From Actinomycetota bacterium (GTDB taxonomy: Bacteria > Actinomycetota > Geothermincolia > Fen-727 > Anoxymicrobiaceae), in the NCBI GenBank assembly GCA_016649525.1, contig JAENXM010000021.1:1-13671 (forward strand): a DNA stretch of 13,671 nt. Direction: 5' to 3'. Position numbers and translations under genes: made by a program. Shown piece after piece: positions 6,359 to 13,671 of this stretch (positions are counted from its first letter, which is position 1; each line of letters begins with the position of its first letter). The notes beneath the pieces were generated by a model. That model ran no database searches and was not told the origin of the DNA. It worked only from the letters and a program-made list of their open reading frames with translations.

Positions 6359-7468
6359 CTAAGGCTCTTCCCCGCTCGAGCCGAAGTAAATGACTTCCCA
6401 TTTACCTCCGTCCTTGTTGGCGACTATACGTGCCCTCAACTCCTCGCCGGCGTTCTCGGGGTCCCAGTGGGCGGTGATGATGCCGACGACCGTCGCCTCC
6501 GCGTGGGTGCCGGAGTCGTTCATGGTGAAGCCTTCGAGGTGCAGGTTGGCCATCTCCCCGGTGTTCGCCCTTACATAATCGAGCATGACCTGCTGGCAGG
6601 TCGCGATATCCTGCTCCCTCGTCTTCTGCTTATCGTAAGCCGCCTTACGCGCGTTGCACTCGTTGATTATCGAAACGGCGGTGTCATAGATCGCGTTTGC
6701 CTGGGCCTCGGTCGTCGCAACATCCAGATCCTTGTACGCCTTGTCCAGGGTCAGCGTCAGATCGTTCGCCTCGATGCCGAGCGCCAGCAGGCCGTTGACC
6801 GCGTCCGTCGCCTCCTGGAGCTTCGCCAGCGCCCTGGCCTTCGCCTCCTCGAACTTCTTCTTCTTGCCCTTGCCGGAGACAGCTTTGTAAGTGAGCGAGC
6901 CGGTGCCCTCGGCGGTCCTGTCACCACCTGTCACCTTCAGCTCGGCCCTGGCCTCCATGGGCTTGCCGCTGCCTTCGCTCATCGAGTACTCGAGCGTCCT
7001 CGTCTGCTGCGAATCGCTTGACTTCACCTTCCAGGTCTTCCCGGCGACCTCTGTCCCCTCGCTGTCGATGACCGACACCTTTAGGGTGCCCGCGCCGCTC
7101 TCCTTGTACCGGGCAACGAACCCCACCTCGAGAGAGAGCTCCTTATCCAGAGGCACCTTGTCCAGGTCAAGCTCACCGCCGTCAGCGAGCGTAAGGCTAA
7201 CGGACTTCACATCGGCAAGAGGCCTGCCGGAAGCGCTCACGCGCCAGACGATGATGCCCGCGACCGCGCCACCGACTATAAGCAGCGCGATGAGCACTAT
7301 CAGGATGATGAGGGGAGTGTTGCGATTGCCCGGCGCGACGCCCGGAGCCGGAACCCCTGCAGGCGGAACCGGCGGCATCGAAGTCGTTTGCTCACCCAGT
7401 GGCGAACCGCAGTCGGTACAGAACTTATTACCTTCAGGGACCTCTTTTCCGCATGATGGGCACTTCAA
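6359..7468 (-). CDS. Zinc-ribbon membrane protein with coiled-coil extracytoplasmic region
   Basis: 369 residues. The N-terminal zinc ribbon is CPSCGKEVPEGNKFCTDCG (Cys 3, 6, 17, 20). A Pro-rich linker (about 30-48) is followed by one transmembrane helix (52-76) and a beta-rich region (86-196: LADVKSVSLTLADGG, LSLEVGFVARY, EGTGSLTYKAV). A charged helical stretch comes next (201-300, starting GKGKKKKFEEAKARALAKL), then a C-terminal alpha+beta region ending AHWDP...KWEVIYFGSS. The ribbon should be cytosolic and the remainder outside. The start is TTG 7468, with AAGGGGG nine bases upstream. It overlaps the preceding gene by 35 bases, which implies translational coupling. The overall layout is common in actinobacterial and firmicute membrane proteins of unknown role; a sensing or envelope function is a guess. 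Confidence 0.82.
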   Translation of the reverse strand: MKCPSCGKEVPEGNKFCTDCGSPLGEQTTSMPPVPPAGVPAPGVAPGNRNTPLIILIVLIALLIVGGAVAGIIVWRVSASGRPLADVKSVSLTLADGGELDLDKVPLDKELSLEVGFVARYKESGAGTLKVSVIDSEGTEVAGKTWKVKSSDSQQTRTLEYSMSEGSGKPMEARAELKVTGGDRTAEGTGSLTYKAVSGKGKKKKFEEAKARALAKLQEATDAVNGLLALGIEANDLTLTLDKAYKDLDVATTEAQANAIYDTAVSIINECNARKAAYDKQKTREQDIATCQQVMLDYVRANTGEMANLHLEGFTMNDSGTHAEATVVGIITAHWDPENAGEELRARIVANKDGGKWEVIYFGSSGEEP

Positions 7469-7901
7469 CGTGCACGACCCCCTTCGCCAAGCGGCCGGAC
7501 GGCCACCCGCATCCTCTCACGGACGGCAGGACCAAGCCGGCCATACACAACGCGGCACATGAAGAACAGGCGGTTGCCCCCTTGCTCTTGCCAACGGTCA
7601 GCAAAAGTACCAGAACGGCGATGACAATGAGCGCCAGGATGATGAGCATTATGATGAGCGTCTTCCTGCTGAAAGCACTGCGCTGCTCCGGCAGCTCACG
7701 GGGCTTCTGCTTCGGGGCTTCCGTGTAGGGAACCGGCTCTGGCACCTTCATCCAGGCTATGTTCTTCCCGCAGCTCTCGCAAGCCTCGGCTCTCGCCTCG
7801 TTGCGGGTCCCACAGTAAGGGCAGAACTTGTGCGGGATCCTGGTCTTACCGAGAACCTGTCTTGCCGTAGGAGACAGCCTCGGTTCCTCTTCATCACCCA
7901 T
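7434..7901 (-). CDS. Small zinc-ribbon single-pass membrane protein
   Basis: 155 residues from ATG 7901, with GAAGGAG six bases upstream. The zinc ribbon is FCPYCGTRNEARAEACESCGK (Cys 27, 30, 41, 44). After a Pro/Glu/Lys linker comes a very hydrophobic helix at 81-103, then a Cys-containing tail (ACSSCAALC, 111-119) and GCGWPSG. The last 11 codons lie inside the start of the next zinc-ribbon gene, in a different frame. The pair shares the same plan (ribbon, linker, helix), so they may be partners. Part of the C-terminal tail could be a read-on into low-constraint sequence. The function is unknown. Confidence 0.75.
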   Translation of the reverse strand: MGDEEEPRLSPTARQVLGKTRIPHKFCPYCGTRNEARAEACESCGKNIAWMKVPEPVPYTEAPKQKPRELPEQRSAFSRKTLIIMLIILALIVIAVLVLLLTVGKSKGATACSSCAALCMAGLVLPSVRGCGWPSGRLAKGVVHVEVPIMRKRGP

Positions 7902-7963
7902 GCAAAGCTCCTTCAGGAGGAAAGAATCCGCCTAACCAGATTTTACATCATGAGTGCAAAAAA

Positions 7964-7976
7964 GGGGTCAGGCACC
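7964..7976 (-). repeat. REP-like element GGTGCCTGACCCC in an operon gap
   Basis: The minus strand reads GGTGCCTGACCCC followed by a T-run (plus-strand A-run at 7958-7963). It lies 17 bases after the stop of the isomerase-like gene, in the 91-base gap before the zinc-ribbon gene. It is related to the elements at 9002, 11469 and 4682. The T-run after the partial palindrome could also make it a weak terminator on the minus strand. Confidence 0.5.
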
Positions 7977-7992
7977 ATTTTCCATTTTCGCA

Positions 7993-8967
7993 TCAACCGA
8001 GGGTAGCTTCCCGTATCAATGAAAGCAGGGGAATCGGGTCGTCGTTCTGCAGGGCCGCATCTATGGTGTCCATCCCTATACGGTCGACGAGCGCGTCTAA
8101 GCCGTTGACGAACTCTATACTCTCCGCGACCACCGCCGCGGGGTCCTCGCGGTACGGGTACACATCCACCGAGAGCCAGCCCGCGTACTCCACCTTTCGC
8201 AGCGTGTACATCATCTCGAGGAACTCCACGAGGTGGACCGAGCCGAGCGCCATGTCGTCGTCCCAGCCCCTGTAGTTGTCGTTCAGGTGCACGTGGAAGA
8301 GCCTGCCCGTCCGGGCGAGCATTTCTATCGATTCGGATATGTTCTCGCCGGCCTGGAGCGAGTGCCCCACGTCGATGGTCACTCCCACGTTCTCCATGCC
8401 TGTCTCCTGACACATGATCACAGCCTTCGCGGCAGTGTCCACGAGAGAGAGCACCCTTGGCTCACGGAGCTTGTACTCGATGCATATCTTGACCTCAGGC
8501 CGACACGAGGCGACCTCCGATACGCAGTTGCGGAAGAGCGACCAGCTCTCAGAGTAATCGACCTGGAAAGGGTAGTCGTGCCCGTCCTCTCCGGGCCAGA
8601 TGTTTATGCGCTCGGATCCGAGGGCGGCGGCGGCCTCGACGGTCTCCTTCGTGAGTTCCACCGCTTCCCTGCGGATCTTAGGGTCCTTGCTCGAGTACGA
8701 GCCGTACTTCCACTTGGGATCCCCGGTGAGATCGACGCCGACGATGCTGCACTCGAGCCCGGCGCTGTGCACCGCTTCGACAACCTCGTCGAGCCCGCCG
8801 TCGAAGTCGGCCGAGTAAATCATCTCGATGCCGCTGATGCCTTTTATTCCGGCCATCTTCTTGATCCGCTCGAGGACCGGTAGACCCTCCCTGTACCCGG
8901 AAAGGAGATAGCGGTCTCCCACCGTGCCGTATATCCATGTGCCGGTCGCAAACTTCATTTCGCTCAT
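7993..8967 (-). CDS. Sugar phosphate isomerase/epimerase-like TIM-barrel protein
   Basis: 324 residues, AP endonuclease 2/xylose-isomerase-like barrel. Recognisable elements in order are GISGIEMIYSADFDG (43-57), ERINIWPGEDGHDYPFQVDY (119-138), VKICIEYK with Glu164, VTIDVGHS (196-203, Asp199 and His202), LFHVHLNDN (223-231, His225, His227, Asp230) and GWLSVDVYPYR (263-273, Asp268). Glu164, Asp199, His202, His227 and Asp268 are good candidates for the divalent-metal and proton-transfer site of this superfamily. The sugar is unknown. Start ATG 8967 has AAGGAGG five bases upstream. No signal peptide. It sits 58 bases after the GH94 phosphorylase, so it probably handles a product or precursor of that enzyme, but the superfamily is too broad to name a reaction. 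Confidence 0.88.
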   Translation of the reverse strand: MSEMKFATGTWIYGTVGDRYLLSGYREGLPVLERIKKMAGIKGISGIEMIYSADFDGGLDEVVEAVHSAGLECSIVGVDLTGDPKWKYGSYSSKDPKIRREAVELTKETVEAAAALGSERINIWPGEDGHDYPFQVDYSESWSLFRNCVSEVASCRPEVKICIEYKLREPRVLSLVDTAAKAVIMCQETGMENVGVTIDVGHSLQAGENISESIEMLARTGRLFHVHLNDNYRGWDDDMALGSVHLVEFLEMMYTLRKVEYAGWLSVDVYPYREDPAAVVAESIEFVNGLDALVDRIGMDTIDAALQNDDPIPLLSLIREATLG

Positions 8968-9001
8968 CTTATCCTCCTTGCGCGGGGCCAGCGCAACAAA
9001 C

Positions 9002-9013
9002 GGGGTCTGACCC
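9002..9013 (-). repeat. REP-like palindrome GGGTCAGACCC in an operon gap
   Basis: GGGTC-A-GACCC is a perfect 5-1-5 palindrome (plus GGGTCTGACCC, with one more flanking G), 12 bases after the GH94 stop codon and inside the 58-base gap before the isomerase-like gene. It matches the pattern of the elements at 7964 and 11469. Confidence 0.5.
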
Positions 9014-9025
9014 TATCTTTGCACG

Positions 9026-11413
9026 CTATCCCATCTCGACGAGGACCCTGTGGACCCCTCCGTCGCCGTGCGGGCGCACGACGTTCCCGTCTATCGGCTC
9101 CCCGTCGACGAGTACTCGCTTGACACCTTTCGATATCCCCTTCGGCTTGTCAATCTCGATCTCGTATATGGAGCCCCTGAACCACCTGCGGGCGGTGATG
9201 GCCTCCCACTCGGTCGGCAGGCAGGGGTCCATGAGAAGCCCCTCGTAAACGGGCCTGATGCCCAGTATGTATCCCCAGAACACGTGCCACTGCCACGCGG
9301 CGGCGCCGGTGAACCAGGAGTGGGACCCCTCCCCGAAGTACTCCGACTCGGGGCCGATGATGTACTCGGCGTAAACATAGGGCTCAGACTGGTACAGGTC
9401 GCCATCCTCGTGGGAACGGACGTTCGGCAGGACGGACCTGTAAGACTGCATTGCCGTGTCACCATCCCCGAGCAGGGCCCACGCCATCGTCGCCCAAGCC
9501 GTCGCGTGCAGGAATATCGAGGCGTTCTCCTTGGTCCCGACAGCGAAGCGCGTTATTATCCCGACCCTGTAATCCAGCTGCTTCCACCCCGGCAGGAACA
9601 GGGCGCATCCCTTGTCCGTCAGCAGCCTGTCCCTTACCGCGTCCATCGCCGACCTCGTCCTTTCCCCGTCAAGACCTGCGATCACCGCCCAGCTCTGTGC
9701 GTTCGCGAAGATCTCGCCGACCGGGCTCCCGCTGCCGCCGATGACCTCGCCCTCGTCGTTGGTAGCACGGATGTACCAGGTGCCATCCCAGGCGTTTTCC
9801 TCTAGCGCGCGCCTTAGGGACTTCGCCACCTTCTCCACGCTCCTCACGCCGGGCACGCTCTTGACGATCGAAGCGAGCTCCAGGTAATCGCTGCAGATGT
9901 ACAGTAACTGTTCGCTCGCCATGACCGACTCGCCTCGGTTCTCCCGCCCCGCGTAGTTTATGGCGTCGTTCCAGTCTCCCTTCTCTACCAGGATGAGGTC
10001 GCGTGGGCTCCTCCGCGTCCAGACGTTCTCGATTATCCGGTAGACGAGCTCCGCCAGGGACATCTCGACGCCGTCGTATGTCCGGACCATTTCATCGACA
10101 AGCTCGAGGTCGCCGCTCTCCTTGAGATAGATGAATATTGATATGGGCAGCCACATCGCCACGTCGATATTGCCGGGGGTACCCGATGAGATTGCCAGGT
10201 CGTGGATGTAGCCCTGGTCCACGCTGCCGTCCGAGTGGATCAGGCCGATGTGCCAGAGAATGCGCTCCCACGCGTCCTCCAGGAAGCGCGGGATGGCCCC
10301 GAGAACGCACTGGGCAGAGTCGCGGTAACCCCAGGTCTCGTTCCCGCTGCATATGAAGTAGGAGCCGTCCGAGCGGTACCACCAGAAACAGACCCTCGCC
10401 TGGTACTTGTTCCAGATGTTCACGAAGTGGTTTATACGCTGGTCCGGAGTGAACGCGGTCTCGCCGTAGGCGATATCGAGCCAGTAGCGGTTCGTCGCGT
10501 TGAAGCGTTCCTCGTAGACCTCGGGGTCGAGGTGATAGTCGATCTTCTCGAAGTCCTCCTCCTCCTCTGCCACCCCCATCACTATGATGATGCGCTCCTC
10601 GGCTCCCGGCTCCAGGTCGATCACATACTTGTGGGCGAAAACGGCCGGGCGCCCGTCGTTGTCGCGGTTCGAAAGCCTTCCCGTCTTCACAGCACGCGGT
10701 GACGCCGTGCTCTCACCCGGGCCTATGAACTCGTCGCGCAGCGTCTCGAAGCCCTCCGGCTCGCATGTGCTCGCGAAGAAGACCTTTATAGGCCACGCCC
10801 GGTTAGGAACGTATGCCTCCCGGTTCCAGTACGTCTTCTCCGCCACCAGCAGGTTGTCTCGCCTGTAAACGCGGTTGAAGAGGATATTGGAATAGTAAGA
10901 GATGATATTCGGCATGTGCTGGCCGAGCAGCAGCTCGACGTAGGGGTAGACCTCGAGCCTCTTATGCGCGCCGGAGCCATTGATGAAGTGCAGTATCCAG
11001 TACTCGAGATCAGCATCCAGCGGCACAAGGTAAGAGATCCACGCGCTCACCCCGCCCCTCTCCGCCTCGAGCCTCTGGTAACCGAGCCCCACCCTGCAAA
11101 GCCACGAGTCGAGCTCTGCGCGCACCGGCATCCAGTTAGGCGTCCAGATGTCGGTCCCGTCCTTGATGTAGACGAACCGCCCCGGCTCGTTGTTGAGCGC
11201 CGGCGCCCAGAGGTTTATGCCGTAAGCGGGCGCCTGCTTCCAGAAAGAGTACCCGCCCCCGGTGTGCGTTATAAAGGAGCAGTACCGGCCGTTCGTCAGG
11301 TAGTTTATGTATGGAAGCTGGAGGCGTGGATTGGTGACGATGTATTCGAGGCCGTCTTCGCTGAAGAAGCCGCTCTTCGGGGGTTCCTCTTTCTCAGCCA
11401 ACTGGCTCCTCAC
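9026..11413 (-). CDS. GH94 disaccharide phosphorylase (cellobiose/chitobiose phosphorylase family)
   Basis: 795 residues, close to the roughly 800 usual for GH94. The family splits a beta-linked disaccharide with phosphate, giving a sugar 1-phosphate and a free sugar. N-terminal beta-sandwich features are LPYINYLTNGRYCSFITHT (33-51), GGGYSFW (52-58) and YIKDGTDIWTPNWMPVRAEL. The catalytic (alpha/alpha)6 barrel has WGYRDSAQ (361-368), KGDWNDA (478-484, Asp483 as proposed general acid), IFLHATAW (633-640) and SHSWFTGAAAWQW (697-709). His637, Thr702 and Gly703 correspond to the phosphate contacts I recall for chitobiose phosphorylase. There is no signal peptide, so it is cytosolic. Specificity (Glc-Glc, GlcNAc-GlcNAc or other) cannot be decided by eye. 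The start is GTG 11413 with a weak ribosome site; TTG 11401 with AGGAG just ahead is an alternative. It lies 59 bases after the glycosyltransferase gene. Confidence 0.93.
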   Translation of the reverse strand: MRSQLAEKEEPPKSGFFSEDGLEYIVTNPRLQLPYINYLTNGRYCSFITHTGGGYSFWKQAPAYGINLWAPALNNEPGRFVYIKDGTDIWTPNWMPVRAELDSWLCRVGLGYQRLEAERGGVSAWISYLVPLDADLEYWILHFINGSGAHKRLEVYPYVELLLGQHMPNIISYYSNILFNRVYRRDNLLVAEKTYWNREAYVPNRAWPIKVFFASTCEPEGFETLRDEFIGPGESTASPRAVKTGRLSNRDNDGRPAVFAHKYVIDLEPGAEERIIIVMGVAEEEEDFEKIDYHLDPEVYEERFNATNRYWLDIAYGETAFTPDQRINHFVNIWNKYQARVCFWWYRSDGSYFICSGNETWGYRDSAQCVLGAIPRFLEDAWERILWHIGLIHSDGSVDQGYIHDLAISSGTPGNIDVAMWLPISIFIYLKESGDLELVDEMVRTYDGVEMSLAELVYRIIENVWTRRSPRDLILVEKGDWNDAINYAGRENRGESVMASEQLLYICSDYLELASIVKSVPGVRSVEKVAKSLRRALEENAWDGTWYIRATNDEGEVIGGSGSPVGEIFANAQSWAVIAGLDGERTRSAMDAVRDRLLTDKGCALFLPGWKQLDYRVGIITRFAVGTKENASIFLHATAWATMAWALLGDGDTAMQSYRSVLPNVRSHEDGDLYQSEPYVYAEYIIGPESEYFGEGSHSWFTGAAAWQWHVFWGYILGIRPVYEGLLMDPCLPTEWEAITARRWFRGSIYEIEIDKPKGISKGVKRVLVDGEPIDGNVVRPHGDGGVHRVLVEMG

Positions 11414-11428
11414 CCTCTGATGCGAAAA

Positions 11429-11475
11429 GGCCTGACCTCAAAGAGCCATCCTACCAGATAGATAGTACGGGGTCA
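11429..11475 (-). repeat. Two degenerate REP-like pieces in the GT-GH94 gap
   Basis: The minus strand has TGACCCC (11475-11469), overlapping the TGA stop of the glycosyltransferase gene. Further on it has GAGGTCAGGCC (11439-11429), just before the GH94 start. Both resemble the elements in the next two gaps. The short TAGATAG sequence between them shows nothing else. Confidence 0.35.
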
Positions 11476-13671
11476 TTTACCCGCCAGGGCCTTGCCTGAA
11501 TCAGCCTGCTCGAGATGCAGGGCTGTAGCCATGCGAAGGAGTGCAAGGAGGTAATGAATCGTGGCGGCGGCGCTCCTGTTCTGGTCCACCCCGTGGGCCA
11601 GTATGCCGTCGGCGCAGCTGCCCGCGGCGAAGTCGTAGAGCGGCGCTTCCACCACGTTGCGCCCCAGGAACCACTCGAAGGCCGCGCGTGCCAGTTCCAG
11701 GTAATGTCCGTCACGCTCTATCACATAGGCGTCGATGTACGCCTCGGCCAGGGAAGCCGCCTCGATCGGCAACTGCTCGAACCTGGCCCGCTCTCCGTCC
11801 CTCGGGTACCATCCCTGGTCGCCTATGAGATCGAAGACCCTGTTCACGTAGCAGGTATCCGTGAGGAACCGGAGGCTTTCCAGCCCCGCTTCCCTATAAC
11901 GCTCTTCCTTCAGCTCCCTGTAAGAGAGGAGCAGCGCGCGGGGAAACAGCCCGTTGGCGTAGTAGAGCGTGTCCTCGAACCATCTCCAGTCGGGTCCCGA
12001 TCCTCGCTCGTAGTCCTTCAGCAGCGAGGCAGCCGACTTCTCCAGGAAAGCGGACACAAGGCTCGCTCCGGGGAACCGGGTCAGGTAATGGTAGCAGCCA
12101 CACACCGAGTAGGCCATCGCCCTGGGATACGATAGTTCAAGACCCTGCAGTGCGTCGTCGAACATCGCCTTCGCGAAAGAGGCGATGCCCTCGTTCTGCT
12201 CGAGGGCGACGGTAAGCCCCAGTGCGGAGAGCGCCCTTCCCTGGCAGTCCTCGCCCCCGACCTCGTCCGCGAAAGAATGGTCATAGGAGAGGAAGTTGTG
12301 GAACCGCCCGTCGGGCAACTGCATGAACCGCAGGAACCCGATGCAGGTCCGGGCGAGCTCCAATGCCATCGGATCCTCCGTCTGGAGCCGGCACAACACC
12401 GCCGCGGCGAGGGCCATCGCGTTATCATCTGCCGAATACCCGCTTGACCTGTCGGGGATGTCGAAGTGGGCGCCGTGCATCACCCCTGTTACGTCTGTCA
12501 GCCGCATGAGGTAATCGAGCTTCGGCCTCGGGAGGTCGCGTATCGAAACCGGGTGCCGGTGAATCGGCGCCGCGGGGGCGAGCTCTCTTCCCGCAAGCAC
12601 CTTCCTGAACAGCCCGACGTACTCCTTCGCGACCTCTTTCCATATCATCCTGCGGCCGAACGCGTATGCTTCTCTGCGCATCTCCTGCATGCGCCCGGGA
12701 TCCTCCAGCAGGCCGATGACCCCGCCGGCAAGGCCGTCGGGGTCGCGGAAATCGGTGAGCACCCCCCGCCCTTCGGCCAGGAGTTCCTCGGCGTAGTAAT
12801 AAGAGGTCGATACTATCGGCTTGCCGAGCCCGACGGCGTACGCAAGCGTCCCGCTCACTATCTGGTCCTTCTCCAGGTAAGGGGTAACGTATATGTCGCA
12901 GCTCGCAATGAACTCGGTAAGCTCTTCCAGGGTGACGAAGCGGTCGTAGAAAACGACGTTCTCCTCCACGCCCAGCTCGCGGGCTTTTCTCTTAAGGAAG
13001 AACCGGTACTTCTCACCCTCCCGCGCTTTCACGGGAGGGTGGGTCGCGCCGAGAACTACATAGATAACGTCCGGGAAAAGGGCGGCTATCCGGGGCATCG
13101 CCTCGATCATGTACTCGATGCCCTTCCTCTCGCTCAGCAGGCCGAAGGTCAACAGGACCGTCCTGCCCTGGAGGCCCCACCTTGCCTTGTAATCGTCGGG
13201 GTCGGTGAACGGCATGTCCGGCACGCCGTGGTGTATAAGGTGCACCTGTTCCGGGTCGATGCCGTAGAAGGTCTCCAGGAACTCTATCGACTTCCGGCTC
13301 ATCACCACCAGCGCATCCGAGAGCTCGGCGACTTCAACGAGCGCCTCGCGCCTCTCAGGCTCAGGTTCGGGAAGCACTGTATGGACTGTTGTGACGACGG
13401 GCTTCCTCAAATCCCTCAAGAGGTCGGCTATGTAGATGCCCCTGGGACCCCCGAAGATCCCGAACTCGTGCTGGAGGCAGATGAGGTCCACCTTTGAGAG
13501 GTTTACGAAGTCAGCGGCCCGGTGGTAGTCCCTGGGGAAGTTGGCGAGCACCTCGAAGCGGACCGTAGGGGGGTAGTCGTAGCCCTCGGGCCTGTCGTTC
13601 ATAGCCACCACGAAGACGTCCGACCCGGGGCCCAGTGCCTTCGCCACCCAAGTAGCGACGTCCGAAGTGAA
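11473..13671 (-). CDS. GT4 glycosyltransferase fused to an alpha-helical toroid domain, 5' end outside window
   Basis: The frame has no stop up to the right edge: eight codons (FTSDVATW) precede the first GTG (13647), and they fit the usual GT4 N-terminus CGIA-x-[FY]. About 15-20 residues are therefore missing beyond the window. Counting from GTG 13647, the GT-B GT4 module covers 1-350: LQHEFGIFGG (58-67), HHGVPD (139-144), FGLLSERKGIEYMIEAMP (168-185), VVFYDRFV, and the donor-site region EKDQIVSGTLAYAVGLGKP (259-277) with Glu259 and Glu287-288 as the EX7E-like acids. Residues 373-724 are all-helical, with SGYSADDNAMAL (402-413), DGRFHNFLSYD and GEDCQGRALSALG, which looks like an (alpha/alpha)6 toroid as in six-hairpin glycosidases or epimerases. 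No signal peptide is visible in the part present. It is the first visible gene of the operon with GH94 and the isomerase, and likely makes or modifies the same glycan. Confidence 0.9.
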   Translation of the reverse strand, partial: FTSDVATWVAKALGPGSDVFVVAMNDRPEGYDYPPTVRFEVLANFPRDYHRAADFVNLSKVDLICLQHEFGIFGGPRGIYIADLLRDLRKPVVTTVHTVLPEPEPERREALVEVAELSDALVVMSRKSIEFLETFYGIDPEQVHLIHHGVPDMPFTDPDDYKARWGLQGRTVLLTFGLLSERKGIEYMIEAMPRIAALFPDVIYVVLGATHPPVKAREGEKYRFFLKRKARELGVEENVVFYDRFVTLEELTEFIASCDIYVTPYLEKDQIVSGTLAYAVGLGKPIVSTSYYYAEELLAEGRGVLTDFRDPDGLAGGVIGLLEDPGRMQEMRREAYAFGRRMIWKEVAKEYVGLFRKVLAGRELAPAAPIHRHPVSIRDLPRPKLDYLMRLTDVTGVMHGAHFDIPDRSSGYSADDNAMALAAAVLCRLQTEDPMALELARTCIGFLRFMQLPDGRFHNFLSYDHSFADEVGGEDCQGRALSALGLTVALEQNEGIASFAKAMFDDALQGLELSYPRAMAYSVCGCYHYLTRFPGASLVSAFLEKSAASLLKDYERGSGPDWRWFEDTLYYANGLFPRALLLSYRELKEERYREAGLESLRFLTDTCYVNRVFDLIGDQGWYPRDGERARFEQLPIEAASLAEAYIDAYVIERDGHYLELARAAFEWFLGRNVVEAPLYDFAAGSCADGILAHGVDQNRSAAATIHYLLALLRMATALHLEQADSGKALAGK

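Noticed and set aside
12466..13497. Plus-strand frame of 343 codons
   Set aside because: It is exactly antisense to the glycosyltransferase, shows no recognisable motif, and is expected from GC-rich codon bias.
1..13671. tRNA, rRNA, riboswitch, transposase or phage genes
   Set aside because: No cloverleaf, conserved rRNA segment, known aptamer core or mobile-element protein was recognised on either strand by eye; a covariance-model search would be needed to exclude small RNAs.

Overview
The window is GC-rich bacterial DNA. It most likely comes from an uncultured actinobacterium-like lineage. That guess rests on the codon bias, on frequent TTG and GTG starts, and on WYFAEG/MYFNY surface repeats that I associate from memory with uncultured Actinobacteria. 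No rRNA, tRNA, CRISPR array or transposase gene is visible. All genes but one lie on the minus strand.

Left part (1-5227), an envelope and secreted-protein region. A large secreted beta-propeller protein runs off the left edge (frame open from 1852 down to base 1). It is separated from its signal-peptide leader (TTG start at 2035) by one in-frame TAA at 1853-1855. Upstream of it is a 658-residue SpoIID/LytB-type cell-wall protein with four repeats arranged A-B-A-B (2140-4116). Next come a small Met-rich protein built from exact 23-residue repeats (4193-4591) and a 104-residue membrane-anchored Cys-rich protein (4913-5227).

Middle (5228-6358). A divergent intergenic region carries a 19-base palindrome overlapping a promoter-like site. 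It is followed by the only plus-strand gene, a GH43/GH130-like five-bladed propeller glycosidase (5331-6245). A hairpin and a short 19-bp tandem repeat then separate it from the convergent minus-strand genes.

Right part (6359-13671), a probable minus-strand operon read from right to left. The order is a GT4 glycosyltransferase fused to an alpha-helical toroid domain (5' end beyond the window), a GH94 disaccharide phosphorylase, a xylose-isomerase-like TIM-barrel sugar isomerase/epimerase, and two overlapping zinc-ribbon membrane proteins. Each of the first three gaps (58-91 bases) holds a related near-palindromic GGGGTCA-type element, a REP-like family with a fourth member near 4682.

Taken together, the right half looks like an intracellular pathway that builds, trims or phosphorolyses a specific oligosaccharide: glycosyltransferase, phosphorylase and isomerase, with a glycosidase nearby. 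The left half looks like cell-wall and surface machinery. The sugar substrate cannot be read from the sequence.
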